NCBI RefSeq assembly: GCF_047238105.1
Contig: NZ_JBDFMD010000001.1
Location: 4,278,001-4,342,000, forward strand
Length of the DNA: 64,000 nucleotides
Source: Paenibacillus_D sp047238105
GTDB lineage: Bacteria; Bacillota; Bacilli; Paenibacillales; Paenibacillaceae
Direction of reading: 5' to 3'
A program made the position numbers and the translations under genes. Below the pieces are notes generated by a model. It was not told the origin of the DNA. It saw only the letters and a program-made list of their open reading frames with translations, and did not search any database. Shown in pieces: positions 16,330-24,168 of this stretch (position 1 is its first letter; each line of letters opens with the position of its first letter).

Positions 16330-19323
16330 ATGACCATACTGATAAAGGAACGCAAACAGCCGCCCGGGGAGGCGGCCAGCATAACGAATGCCGACGCGAC
16401 CGGCTCCCATGACCCGGCCGAACGGGCCGACACGGCCGGCTCCCGCGGCTCGGTCGGGCCGCTCGGCGCGACCGCTGCGCAGCCCGGCCGCAGCGCGGCC
16501 AGGCTGCGCCTGTGGCGCCGCATGCTGCTGTGCGCGCTCGCGGCGCTGCTGCTCGGCCTGCCCCTGCATCTGCCTGCAGGGGCGCCGGCTGCCGAAGTCG
16601 CCGTCCGCAGTCTCGCGGACGGCTACGCTGCCGAGGAGCCGGACAGCTGGCTCCTCAAATGGCGTGATCCCGCGCGCGCTATCGAGCTGCGCGGGACCGA
16701 GCGGATCCGCCGCCAGCACGAGGCGGCGGTCGATGTGGTCCGCCCTGAACCGGGGGCGGACCTGGAGCAGTGGCTGGAGGAGCTGCGCGCACTGCCGGAA
16801 GTGGAGTATGTGCACCCCAATGGACGGGTGCGCACATTGGCGGTGCCGGCTGCCAGCGATCCCGAGCTGTCGAAACAGCTCTATCTCGATCAGATCCGGA
16901 TCAAGCCGGTCTGGGAAAGCGGGTATACGCGCTCGGATCTGACGATAGCGATCGTCGACACAGGCGTTGATCTGCAGCATCCCGATCTGGTCGGCAACCT
17001 GACGGAAGGGATCAACCTCATCAAGCCGGGGGCGCCGCCCCAGGATGATAACGGCCACGGAACCGGCGTGGCGGGTGTGTTGGCGGCGTCGGGCCAGAAC
17101 GGCGAAGGCATCGCCGGCATCCTGCACCAGGCCCGTATCATGCCGATCAAGGCGTTGGATTACGAAGGCTATAGCGAAGAGGACCGGCTCGGCGAAGGGA
17201 TCCTGCACGCTGTGCGCCATGGCGCCAAGATCGTCGTGCTGTCCGTCGGTCTGTACCGGTACTCGCCGTATATGAGCGATATCGTCTCTTATGCCGAGAG
17301 ACAAGGCGTGCTGTTGGTTGGCGCGGCTGGCAATGACGGGCTTATCCTCGGCGAGAAGGCCGAGGTCAAGTATCCAGCCGCCTATCCGACCGTGCTGGCG
17401 GTGGGCGGAGCGACACCTGAGAACCAGGCAGAGCGCCGGTCCAATCCCGGACCCGAGATCGATATCGCGGCGCCGTGGCGGGTCTACACGACCAAGCTGG
17501 GCGGCAGCTACAAGCATGATGAAGGTACCTCGCTGGCCGCTCCGCAGGCAGCGGGAGTGGCGGCCTTGCTCTGGGCCAAATATCCCGAGCTGAAGCCGTA
17601 CCAGCTGCGGCTGCTGCTCCGCCAGTCGGCCAAGGATATCGGCCCCCCGGGCTGGGACCAGGCAACCGGCTACGGGCTGCTGCAGGCGGACCGGGCGATG
17701 ACGATCCGTTATAACGCCGATCCTGCCGAGCCCAATGACAACCAGTCCCAAGCCTATCGCTTCCCGCTGCACACGCAGCTCAGCGGGGTCCTGGATACTG
17801 GCGCCGACCGGGACTGGTATGTCGTCGAAGCCCCTTATGACGGCAAGCTGTCGATCTTGTTCCAGGGGCTGAACTCACCTGACGAGCCGATCGCGCCGGT
17901 TGCCGTGAGCCATCACGACGGCGAGAGACTGCAAGGCGACGAACGGATCAAGATTGGTACCAAAAGTGTCGAATTTCCTGCTCGAAAAGGGAAAAACTAT
18001 ATACAGCTGAGGCTGGAGGACGGCGGCTCTTCCCGGAAGCTGCCTTACCTGATTACTGCGGGATTCCGGATGAATCCGGACGCCTACGAAGTGAACGACA
18101 AAAGCTATCAGGCTTATACGCTGGTGCCGCAAAGCCAGATTCTCACCGGCAACTTCCATCAGACGGGAGACAATGACTGGTTTGCGGTCACCTTCACCCA
18201 GGGGGGCAAGCTGAAGCTGGGCGTCTCCACGGATACGGTACGCATCGATCCGCGGCTGGCCATCCAGCGGGCGGGGGATCCGCTGCTGGTGATCGACGAG
18301 CACGGCGACGGACAGGACGAACAGTCGCCGTCACTGACGATTACGCCCGGCAAATATTATTTCCGGATCAATAACGCGGCCGCGGCCGAGGCGAGTCCGG
18401 TCGTCGGGACATACACGCTGACCTTCGACTATCTGACGGAGTACGACGATCCCAACGAACCCAATAATCGGGCCTATGAGGCGACGACGATCCGTCCGGG
18501 TACGGATTACGTGGGCGTGATCCACAAGGCAGCGGACGAGGACTGGTTCCAGGTCCGGCTGGCGGCGGACAGCATCCTGCAGCTGAGGCTGGAGGATATC
18601 CCGGCCAGCCGCTCCATGCGGATGGATGTGTATGACCGGACGCAGCAGCTGATCGCCAGCTCGCAGTCCGGGGAGCAGCGGCAGTCGCTGACCATGGAGC
18701 AGAAGCTGCAAGCCGGACAGTATTACATTAAAATTTCTGCAGATGCCGCATTCAATCATCAATATTACCGATTCAGAGCAGAACAGGACGAATTGATCGG
18801 CGGGTTCCGCGACATCAAGGATCACTGGGCCGCATCCGCCATCGTCTCGCTTCGTGAGCGGGGGATCGTCAGCGGCTACGGAGACGATCGGTTCAACCCT
18901 TCAGAGCGCGTAAGCCGAGCCGAAGCGGTAGCTATGCTGGTGCGGGCGTACAAGCCTTCCGACGGCAAGAAGCCGGTGGCATTTGCCGATGTCACCGGCA
19001 GTCATTGGGCATATACGGCGATCGTCTCGGCAGCCGGCGGCGGCTGGGTATCCGGATATCCCGGCGGTACGTTTCGCCCCGAGCAGCCGGTAACCCGATC
19101 AGAGATGGCGGCGATGCTCCGGGCAGCGCTGGGGCTGCAGGCCGTTCATTCTGCGAACCGACCGTTCACAGATGTGGAGGCCGGTCACTGGTCGGCTCCG
19201 ACCTTGACGGCACTCAAGCAGGCCGGCTGGATTACCGGATTTCCGGGGGACACGTTCCATCCGCAGCAACCAGCCAGCAGGGCCGAGTTTGCAGCCTTGC
19301 TTCATCGAACCCTATCTTCATAA
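16330..19323 (+). CDS. Cell-surface subtilisin-like protease (S8) with PPC repeats and three SLH domains
   Basis: This is a 997-residue secreted protease. A long charged N-terminus precedes a signal-type helix (about residues 64-85). The S8 catalytic triad is D210 (AIVDTGVD), H243 (NGHGTGVAG) and S401 (GTSLAAPQ). Three pre-peptidase C-terminal (PPC) beta domains follow, each opening with (E/V)(P)N(D) motifs such as AEPNDNQSQAY and EPNNRAYEA and containing DW(Y/F). The last 170 residues (about 825-997) are three SLH domains (GFRDIKDHWA, FADVTGSHWA, FTDVEAGHWS) that should bind pyruvylated wall polymer. The ribosome binding site is weak (AAAGGG, 12 bases upstream), so the start is less certain than the rest. 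It is the last gene of a segment inserted between the ATPase operon and DUF1146-murA. Confidence 0.93.
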   Translation: MTILIKERKQPPGEAASITNADATGSHDPAERADTAGSRGSVGPLGATAAQPGRSAARLRLWRRMLLCALAALLLGLPLHLPAGAPAAEVAVRSLADGYAAEEPDSWLLKWRDPARAIELRGTERIRRQHEAAVDVVRPEPGADLEQWLEELRALPEVEYVHPNGRVRTLAVPAASDPELSKQLYLDQIRIKPVWESGYTRSDLTIAIVDTGVDLQHPDLVGNLTEGINLIKPGAPPQDDNGHGTGVAGVLAASGQNGEGIAGILHQARIMPIKALDYEGYSEEDRLGEGILHAVRHGAKIVVLSVGLYRYSPYMSDIVSYAERQGVLLVGAAGNDGLILGEKAEVKYPAAYPTVLAVGGATPENQAERRSNPGPEIDIAAPWRVYTTKLGGSYKHDEGTSLAAPQAAGVAALLWAKYPELKPYQLRLLLRQSAKDIGPPGWDQATGYGLLQADRAMTIRYNADPAEPNDNQSQAYRFPLHTQLSGVLDTGADRDWYVVEAPYDGKLSILFQGLNSPDEPIAPVAVSHHDGERLQGDERIKIGTKSVEFPARKGKNYIQLRLEDGGSSRKLPYLITAGFRMNPDAYEVNDKSYQAYTLVPQSQILTGNFHQTGDNDWFAVTFTQGGKLKLGVSTDTVRIDPRLAIQRAGDPLLVIDEHGDGQDEQSPSLTITPGKYYFRINNAAAAEASPVVGTYTLTFDYLTEYDDPNEPNNRAYEATTIRPGTDYVGVIHKAADEDWFQVRLAADSILQLRLEDIPASRSMRMDVYDRTQQLIASSQSGEQRQSLTMEQKLQAGQYYIKISADAAFNHQYYRFRAEQDELIGGFRDIKDHWAASAIVSLRERGIVSGYGDDRFNPSERVSRAEAVAMLVRAYKPSDGKKPVAFADVTGSHWAYTAIVSAAGGGWVSGYPGGTFRPEQPVTRSEMAAMLRAALGLQAVHSANRPFTDVEAGHWSAPTLTALKQAGWITGFPGDTFHPQQPASRAEFAALLHRTLSS

Positions 19324-19366
19324 CTGAGGTCGGCCAACTATATAAGAAAATCGGAGGATCTCTGCC

Positions 19367-19606
19367 ATGAACTCAACTTCGGTGGGATTTGACGGATTGT
19401 TGTCGCTGACGATCGCACTGCTCAGCATTACATTCGCCTGGTATGTCGTCCAGGGCATCAACCTCGACAAATGGGTCAAGTACCCTCGCGGTCCACAAGC
19501 TCGCATGCTGCAATTGCTGCTTGCTGTGGTGCTCGGTCACGGGCTTGCCCGTTTCATCGTCGACTATATGGAGTGGACCCGGATGCTGCGGTGGATTGTC
19601 GAATAA
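19367..19606 (+). CDS. DUF1146 family membrane protein (YwzB-like)
   Basis: This 79-residue protein has two membrane helices (about 10-29 and 46-64) around the basic motif DKWVKYPRGPQARML, the DUF1146 pattern. In Bacillus its relative YwzB is encoded close to the ATP synthase and murA genes. Function is unknown. GGAGGA lies about ten bases before the ATG. Confidence 0.85.
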   Translation: MNSTSVGFDGLLSLTIALLSITFAWYVVQGINLDKWVKYPRGPQARMLQLLLAVVLGHGLARFIVDYMEWTRMLRWIVE

Positions 19607-19741
19607 CATGCGTTAAAAAGGTCAACAATGGGTAATACATGACGGAACAGGCAGAACGGCCTTTCAGAAAAGACTAGAACGATTGCAGGACCTGTCGAAC
19701 GATGTCGAAATGAAGCAGGGCTTGTACAAACTAAAAAGCGC

Positions 19742-19771
19742 TTGTCGACCTGAGTTAAGAAATGGTATGAT
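19742..19771 (+). promoter_or_regulatory. Sigma-A promoter of murA
   Basis: TTGTCG at 19742-19747 and TATGAT at 19766-19771 are 18 bp apart, 50 bp before the murA start. Confidence 0.5.
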
Positions 19772-19821
19772 TGAGTTTGTTGTGTGAATTTTGCTTTGAC
19801 AGCGCGCGGGGGGAATAATCA

Positions 19822-21249
19822 ATGAGTAAAATAGTCGTCCGCGGTGGGCATAGACTATCAGGAACCGTAAAAGTAAGCGGCGCAAAAAATTCTGTACTGC
19901 CGATCCTGGCCGCCTCTTTGCTGGCCGCCAAGGGAGAAAGCGTGATCCGTGACGTACCGCTGCTGGATGATGTCATGAATATACACAAGGTGCTTGCTTG
20001 TCTGGGCGCAAACCTGACTTATCATAATGAATCCGAAACGATGCATATCGATGCCCGGGAGCTGAGCTCCCACGAAGCGCCTTACGAGCTTGTCCGCAAG
20101 ATGCGCGCCTCATTCCTCGTCATGGGCCCGCTGCTGGCCCGCAAGGGCTGTGCACGCATCTCGCTGCCGGGGGGCTGTGCCATCGGTACTAGACCGATCG
20201 ACCAGCATCTCAAAGGCTTCGAAGCGATGGGGGCGGATATTAACCTCGGTCACGGCTACATCGAAGCCAGGACCGAAGGCAGGCTGCGCGGGGCCAAGAT
20301 CTATCTGGATGTGGCCAGCGTCGGCGCTACCCAGAATATCATGATGGCAGCTGCTCTGGCCGAAGGGACGACGACGATCGAGAACGCGGCCAAGGAGCCG
20401 GAGATTGTCGATCTGGCCAACTATCTGAACAGCATGGGCGCGATCGTGCGCGGCGCCGGTACCGGCATGATCCGGATCGAAGGTGTGCAGGAGCTCCATG
20501 GCGCGGATCATACGGTCATTCCCGACCGTGTCGAAGCCGGCACCTACATGATCGCAGCTGCCATCACCGGCGGCGACGTCTATGTCGAGGGCGCGATCGC
20601 CGACCATCTGGCGCCGGTGATCTCCAAGATGCAAGAGATGGGCGTGACGATCCTCGAAGATGAGAACGGAGTCCGCGTCCGTGCCGAGCATCCGCTCAAG
20701 TCGGTGGATGTCAAGACGTTGCCTTACCCGGGCTTCCCGACCGACATGCAGTCGCAGATGATGGCGCTCCTGATGGTATCCGAGGGGACCAGTGTGGTGA
20801 CGGAGACGGTATTCGAGAACCGCTTCATGCATGTCGAGGAGTTCACCAAGCTGCAGGCCCAGATCAAGGTCGAGGGCCGGACGGCCATCGTCAGCGGCGG
20901 TACACAGCTGGTAGGTGCCAAGGTGTGCGCGACCGACTTGCGGGCAGGCGCTGCACTGATCTGCGCCGCTCTCCGGGCGGAAGGCGAATCTGAGGTGACA
21001 GGCATCCATCACGTCGATCGCGGCTATGTCAAGCTGACCGAGAAGCTGGCCGGCCTTGGTGCCGATATCAACCGTATCGGAGCAGAGCCTGAGACGGATG
21101 TGATGGAAGAAGCGGTCGCCAACATCCTCAGCGACATCAGCAGCGATGCCGACAAGAAGCCTGTGATTGCCGCTTCTGCCAAAACGGCCGACAACAGCAA
21201 ACGCGAGAAGGAAGTGGCCATGCTCAAAGCGCAGGCTACCTGGGCTTAA
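19822..21249 (+). CDS. murA: UDP-N-acetylglucosamine 1-carboxyvinyltransferase
   Basis: MurA transfers enolpyruvate from PEP to UDP-GlcNAc, the first committed step of peptidoglycan synthesis, and is the target of fosfomycin. K22 in VSGAKNS and the PEP-binding cysteine C119 in GGCAIGTRPID are present, so the enzyme should be fosfomycin-sensitive (inference). At 475 residues it is about 50 longer than usual: after the normal end near LGADINRI there is a charged tail (about residues 420-475). A GGGGGGAATA ribosome binding site precedes the ATG. Confidence 0.97.
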   Translation: MSKIVVRGGHRLSGTVKVSGAKNSVLPILAASLLAAKGESVIRDVPLLDDVMNIHKVLACLGANLTYHNESETMHIDARELSSHEAPYELVRKMRASFLVMGPLLARKGCARISLPGGCAIGTRPIDQHLKGFEAMGADINLGHGYIEARTEGRLRGAKIYLDVASVGATQNIMMAAALAEGTTTIENAAKEPEIVDLANYLNSMGAIVRGAGTGMIRIEGVQELHGADHTVIPDRVEAGTYMIAAAITGGDVYVEGAIADHLAPVISKMQEMGVTILEDENGVRVRAEHPLKSVDVKTLPYPGFPTDMQSQMMALLMVSEGTSVVTETVFENRFMHVEEFTKLQAQIKVEGRTAIVSGGTQLVGAKVCATDLRAGAALICAALRAEGESEVTGIHHVDRGYVKLTEKLAGLGADINRIGAEPETDVMEEAVANILSDISSDADKKPVIAASAKTADNSKREKEVAMLKAQATWA

Positions 21250-21369
21250 AGCACGAGAAAGACTGCGTTCAGCGTTGAGAAGATGGAAGCTTGCGTACTC
21301 CGGTTCTCTCCATCGCTTCACGGGCGTTTTGAAGAGCGGCTTGAGTCGCCCTTACATAGTTAACTGTCT

Positions 21370-21409
21370 AGCGGCGGGCCTGAGACGAACAGGCCTGCCG
21401 CATTTTTAT
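21370..21409 (+). terminator. Terminator downstream of murA
   Basis: gcggcgggcctg pairs with caggcctgccgc (one mismatch) around a short loop and is followed by catttttatt. It lies 120 bp after the murA stop and directly before an inverted single copy of the 51-bp repeat. Confidence 0.75.
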
Positions 21410-21410
21410 T

Positions 21411-21482
21411 CCGCCAGCCCCGCCGCCCGCTGCAACGAACCTTTTCTCCCTTACAGCAGCCGCACCAGCCTCGCCGCTCCTG
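21411..21482 (-). repeat. Single inverted copy of the type A 51-bp repeat
   Basis: On the - strand, 21457 down to 21428 is a 30-bp type A core (GCTGTAAGGGAG ... TTCGTTGCAGCG) with one mismatch to the units at 15274 and 40294. It is flanked on both sides by type A linker sequence (ggcggcggggctgg and ggcgaggctggt). It is the only copy in the window in reverse orientation and the only one outside an array. Confidence 0.8.
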
Positions 21483-21491
21483 ATTCCTCGT

Positions 21492-21534
21492 TCTAATCTA
21501 GCAACCCTGTCCATAGACTGGAGTATGGACAACC
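21492..21534 (+). promoter_or_regulatory. Possible sigma-E promoter and SpoIIID site of spoIID
   Basis: CATAGACT at 21512-21519 matches the sigma-E -10 (CATACANT) at 7 of 8 positions, and TCTAATC about 13 bp upstream may serve as -35. ATGGACAACC at 21525-21534 fits the SpoIIID consensus WWRRACARNY. TGTCCATA and TATGGACA form a perfect 8-bp inverted repeat with an 8-bp spacer (21508-21531), so a second, weaker half-site faces the other way. In Bacillus, spoIID is made by sigma E and repressed by SpoIIID. Confidence 0.45.
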
Positions 21535-21605
21535 TGAGCGCAAGCGCCAGCCCGAGCGGCTGCAGCGCTGCTTCGTTGTCTTCCGAATAAGGAAGGGAGA
21601 AGGGC

Positions 21606-22718
21606 ATGCGTATTCTACTAGGTTCGAGATTAGGCAGATGGTCGGCGGGAGCGGCAGCCGTCACGGCGCTGCTGGTGCTGGTCCTGGGATTGGCTCTGCG
21701 GCCTTCCGCGCCGACGAATGCGGTCCACGGGGAGGGCCCAGTGGTAGAGGGGCAGATGTCGCAGACGAACATGGAGCCGCCCCCGCCTGCGACAGTGGAT
21801 CCGGGAGGGGACCCGGCAGCGGAGCTGGCGGAAGCCGAGGCCGCCTTGGCGCAGCAGAGCGGGGTGCTGGACCAGCTGCAGGTCCAGGTCTTTTTGCAGG
21901 AAGAGTCGCGGATGGAGAAGGTGCCGTTGGAGCTGTATGTACGCGGAGTATTGGCAGGGGAGATGCCGGCGGACTTTGAGCTGGAGGCGCTCAAGGCGCA
22001 GGCGATCGCGGCCCGCACGTATATCATCAAGCAATTGGCCGCAGGCGGGGCCAAGGGAGCAGGGGGCGGCGATGTGAGCGATACGGTCGCCCATCAGGTC
22101 TATGTCCCGCTCACCAAGCTGAGCGGGCGCTGGCCGGAGGAAGAGTCGGCCCAGGCGCTGGCCAGGCTCACAAGAGCGGTGGAGGAGACGCGGGGACTCA
22201 TCATGACTTACAAAGGCAAGCCGATCGAAGCGTCATTTTTCTCTACCAGCAATGGTTATACCGAGAATTCAGAAGACTACTGGACGCTCAGTCTCCCCTA
22301 CCTGCGCAGCGTTCCGAGTCCTTGGGACGAGGCGCTCTCGCCCCGTTTCGAGCAGTCTGTAACTCTATCTTTGAAGGAATTTCGCAGCAAGCTCGGTGTG
22401 AAGAAGGGTGCGGAGCAGACGATGCAGGTGCTCGAGCATAGCGACGGCAACCGGATCAAGTCGATCGCGATCGGCGGCCAGACGTTCTCCGGGCGCCAGG
22501 TGAGAGAGCGTCTGGGACTGGCCTCCAGCCAGTTCACATGGACGGTAGAGAACGGCGAGATTCATTTCACGACTTATGGTTATGGGCACGGTGTCGGCAT
22601 GAGTCAATGGGGCGCCAACGGGATGGCCAAGGCGGGCTCGCAAGCCCAGGATATCCTGCGACACTACTATACCGGCGTCACTATCGAGCAAGCTTCAAAG
22701 CTACCAGCGGAATTCTGA
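21606..22718 (+). CDS. spoIID: Stage II sporulation protein D (lytic transglycosylase)
   Basis: This 370-residue membrane-anchored enzyme degrades septal peptidoglycan glycan strands during engulfment of the forespore. After a membrane helix (about 13-32) and a Pro/Ala-rich linker comes the SpoIID domain with VRGVLAGEMPADFELEALKA, containing the catalytic glutamate. The family motifs FFSTSNGYTENSEDYW and YGYGHGVGMSQWGANGMA follow. It sits between murA and spoIIQ as in Bacillus. Ribosome binding site AAGGGAGAAGGG. Confidence 0.95.
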   Translation: MRILLGSRLGRWSAGAAAVTALLVLVLGLALRPSAPTNAVHGEGPVVEGQMSQTNMEPPPPATVDPGGDPAAELAEAEAALAQQSGVLDQLQVQVFLQEESRMEKVPLELYVRGVLAGEMPADFELEALKAQAIAARTYIIKQLAAGGAKGAGGGDVSDTVAHQVYVPLTKLSGRWPEEESAQALARLTRAVEETRGLIMTYKGKPIEASFFSTSNGYTENSEDYWTLSLPYLRSVPSPWDEALSPRFEQSVTLSLKEFRSKLGVKKGAEQTMQVLEHSDGNRIKSIAIGGQTFSGRQVRERLGLASSQFTWTVENGEIHFTTYGYGHGVGMSQWGANGMAKAGSQAQDILRHYYTGVTIEQASKLPAEF

Positions 22719-22753
22719 CGCCGGAGAATCTATAAAATTAGCAATCGCCTCAC

Positions 22754-22782
22754 GTATAAACGGCTAGCTTCTGGCAACAATG
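22754..22782 (+). promoter_or_regulatory. Probable sigma-F promoter of spoIIQ
   Basis: GTATA at 22754-22758 and GGCAACAATG at 22773-22782 are 14 bp apart. The -10 matches the sigma-F consensus GGNNANAHTR at every position. spoIIQ is a known forespore sigma-F gene in Bacillus, and the site ends 20 bp before this start. Confidence 0.6.
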
Positions 22783-22801
22783 GCTAGTGAGGTGATGGAA
22801 G

Positions 22802-23539
22802 ATGAATGAAGAAAACAAAACCAATCCAAAGGATCAGGAATCTCCCAAAACGACACCGGGAGGTTCGACTGCCAGCGCAACTTCGTGGAGGCGGCTGCTT
22901 GCGAAAAAATGGTTTTCCCCAGCAGCTTTCATGGCGGCGGCAGCAATCATCGTAACCTTAATGTGGCTCTACCAGGGGACGGGACAACTAGAGGTAACAG
23001 ACAGCACCGAGCCTGGCCAAGAGATCACAGAAGGCAGCGAGATCGCAGAGCAGCCGGGACAGATCGACGAAGAGACGCTCGAAGTGCTGGCTGGCAATGA
23101 AACGATGCAATGGCCTGTACTCAATATGGAAGAGTTGGTCATTGCGACGCCTTTCTATGAAGCAGACGCTTCCAATGAAGAGCGTCAGGCGGCAGTCGTA
23201 CAGGTCGGCAACACATTCACCGCCCATATGGGCATCGACTTCACAAGTCCGGACGAGCAGCCTTTCGAGGTGCTGGCCGCGATGAGCGGCAAGGTCAGCC
23301 ATGTCGAGCAGCATCCGACAAACGGCTTTGTCGTCGAAATCTCGCATCCCGAGAGCATCGTGACGATCTATCAGGGACTGAGCGACGTGAATGTCAAAAC
23401 GGGCGATGAAGTAAAGCAGGGAACGATTATCGCCAAATCGGGTCGCAACGAGCTTGAGAAGGATCTGGGCAACCATCTCCATTTCGAGATCCGCCAGAAC
23501 GGCGAAGCGATCAATCCCCAGATCCTGATGCCCGAATAA
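22802..23539 (+). CDS. spoIIQ: SpoIIQ-like M23 peptidase-domain protein
   Basis: This 245-residue protein has one N-terminal membrane helix (about 38-58), an acidic linker and a LytM/M23 domain. In Bacillus, SpoIIQ in the forespore membrane pairs with SpoIIIAH to hold the engulfing membranes. H142-M-G-I-D146 and H225-L-H227 preserve the zinc-ligand pattern HxxxD/HxH. Bacillus SpoIIQ has lost the first histidine. The usual Y-x-H before the last motif is here TIYQGL, so one catalytic histidine is missing and full activity is doubtful. Confidence 0.88.
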   Translation: MNEENKTNPKDQESPKTTPGGSTASATSWRRLLAKKWFSPAAFMAAAAIIVTLMWLYQGTGQLEVTDSTEPGQEITEGSEIAEQPGQIDEETLEVLAGNETMQWPVLNMEELVIATPFYEADASNEERQAAVVQVGNTFTAHMGIDFTSPDEQPFEVLAAMSGKVSHVEQHPTNGFVVEISHPESIVTIYQGLSDVNVKTGDEVKQGTIIAKSGRNELEKDLGNHLHFEIRQNGEAINPQILMPE

Positions 23540-23558
23540 AGACGACGCACAGCAAAGC

Positions 23559-23594
23559 AAGCGGCAGAGGCTCAGCCTCTGCCGCTTGCTTGCG
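23559..23594 (+). terminator. Strong hairpin after spoIIQ
   Basis: agcaagcggcagaggc pairs perfectly with gcctctgccgcttgct around TCA. There is no T-tract, so it may protect the mRNA end or act as a weak terminator. Confidence 0.5.
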
Positions 23595-23706
23595 TCCGCC
23601 CCTAGCTGCAGCCTGTCCACCTCCTGCTGCAAGGCTTTTGGAGCCGCCCGGAAGGCGTGAAAATGAAAATAATTGTACGAATTAGCTTGTCAGGCTTGGC
23701 TATAGA

Positions 23707-23734
23707 GAATATCTACCCGCTCCCCTCATATACT
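23707..23734 (+). promoter_or_regulatory. Probable sigma-E promoter of spoIIID
   Basis: GAATATC at 23707-23713 and CATATACT at 23727-23734 (7 of 8 to CATACANT) are 13 bp apart, 35 bp before the spoIIID start. spoIIID is a known sigma-E gene. Confidence 0.5.
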
Positions 23735-23768
23735 GTACCAAACTATCTCGAGTAGGGGAGGCGGGAAC

Positions 23769-24056
23769 GTGCACGATTACATCAAGGAAAGAACGATAAA
23801 AATCGGCCGCTGCATCGTGGAAACCAAGCATACGGTACGGACGATCGCCAAGGAATTCGGGGTTTCCAAAAGCACGGTGCATAAGGATCTGACCGAGCGG
23901 CTGCCAGAGATAAATCCGGACCTGGCCGATCAAGTCAAGCACATTCTCGAATATCACAAGTCCATCCGTCACTTGAGGGGAGGGGAAGCAACGAAGATCA
24001 AATACAAGAAAACGACCGGCAAAAAGAGGGAAGTAATGGCTGCTGCAAAAATCTGA
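23769..24056 (+). CDS. spoIIID: Sporulation transcription factor SpoIIID
   Basis: This 95-residue mother-cell regulator acts between sigma E and sigma K. The helix-turn-helix is seen in TVRTIAKEFGVSKSTVHKDL, and the basic C-terminal tail (KIKYKKTTGKKREV) is the second DNA-contacting part known for this protein. The GTG start follows a strong AGGGGAGGCGGGA ribosome binding site. It precedes mbl as in Bacillus. Confidence 0.97.
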   Translation: MHDYIKERTIKIGRCIVETKHTVRTIAKEFGVSKSTVHKDLTERLPEINPDLADQVKHILEYHKSIRHLRGGEATKIKYKKTTGKKREVMAAAKI

Positions 24057-24168
24057 TCGATTTTCAACAAAAATAGAGGATTTTCGCCTCTTGGCATCGA
24101 AATAACTTCCAGGATGGGATAACATGCCCAATTGACCGAATCTTAAGATGGTGGGGGACTTAAGCCTT

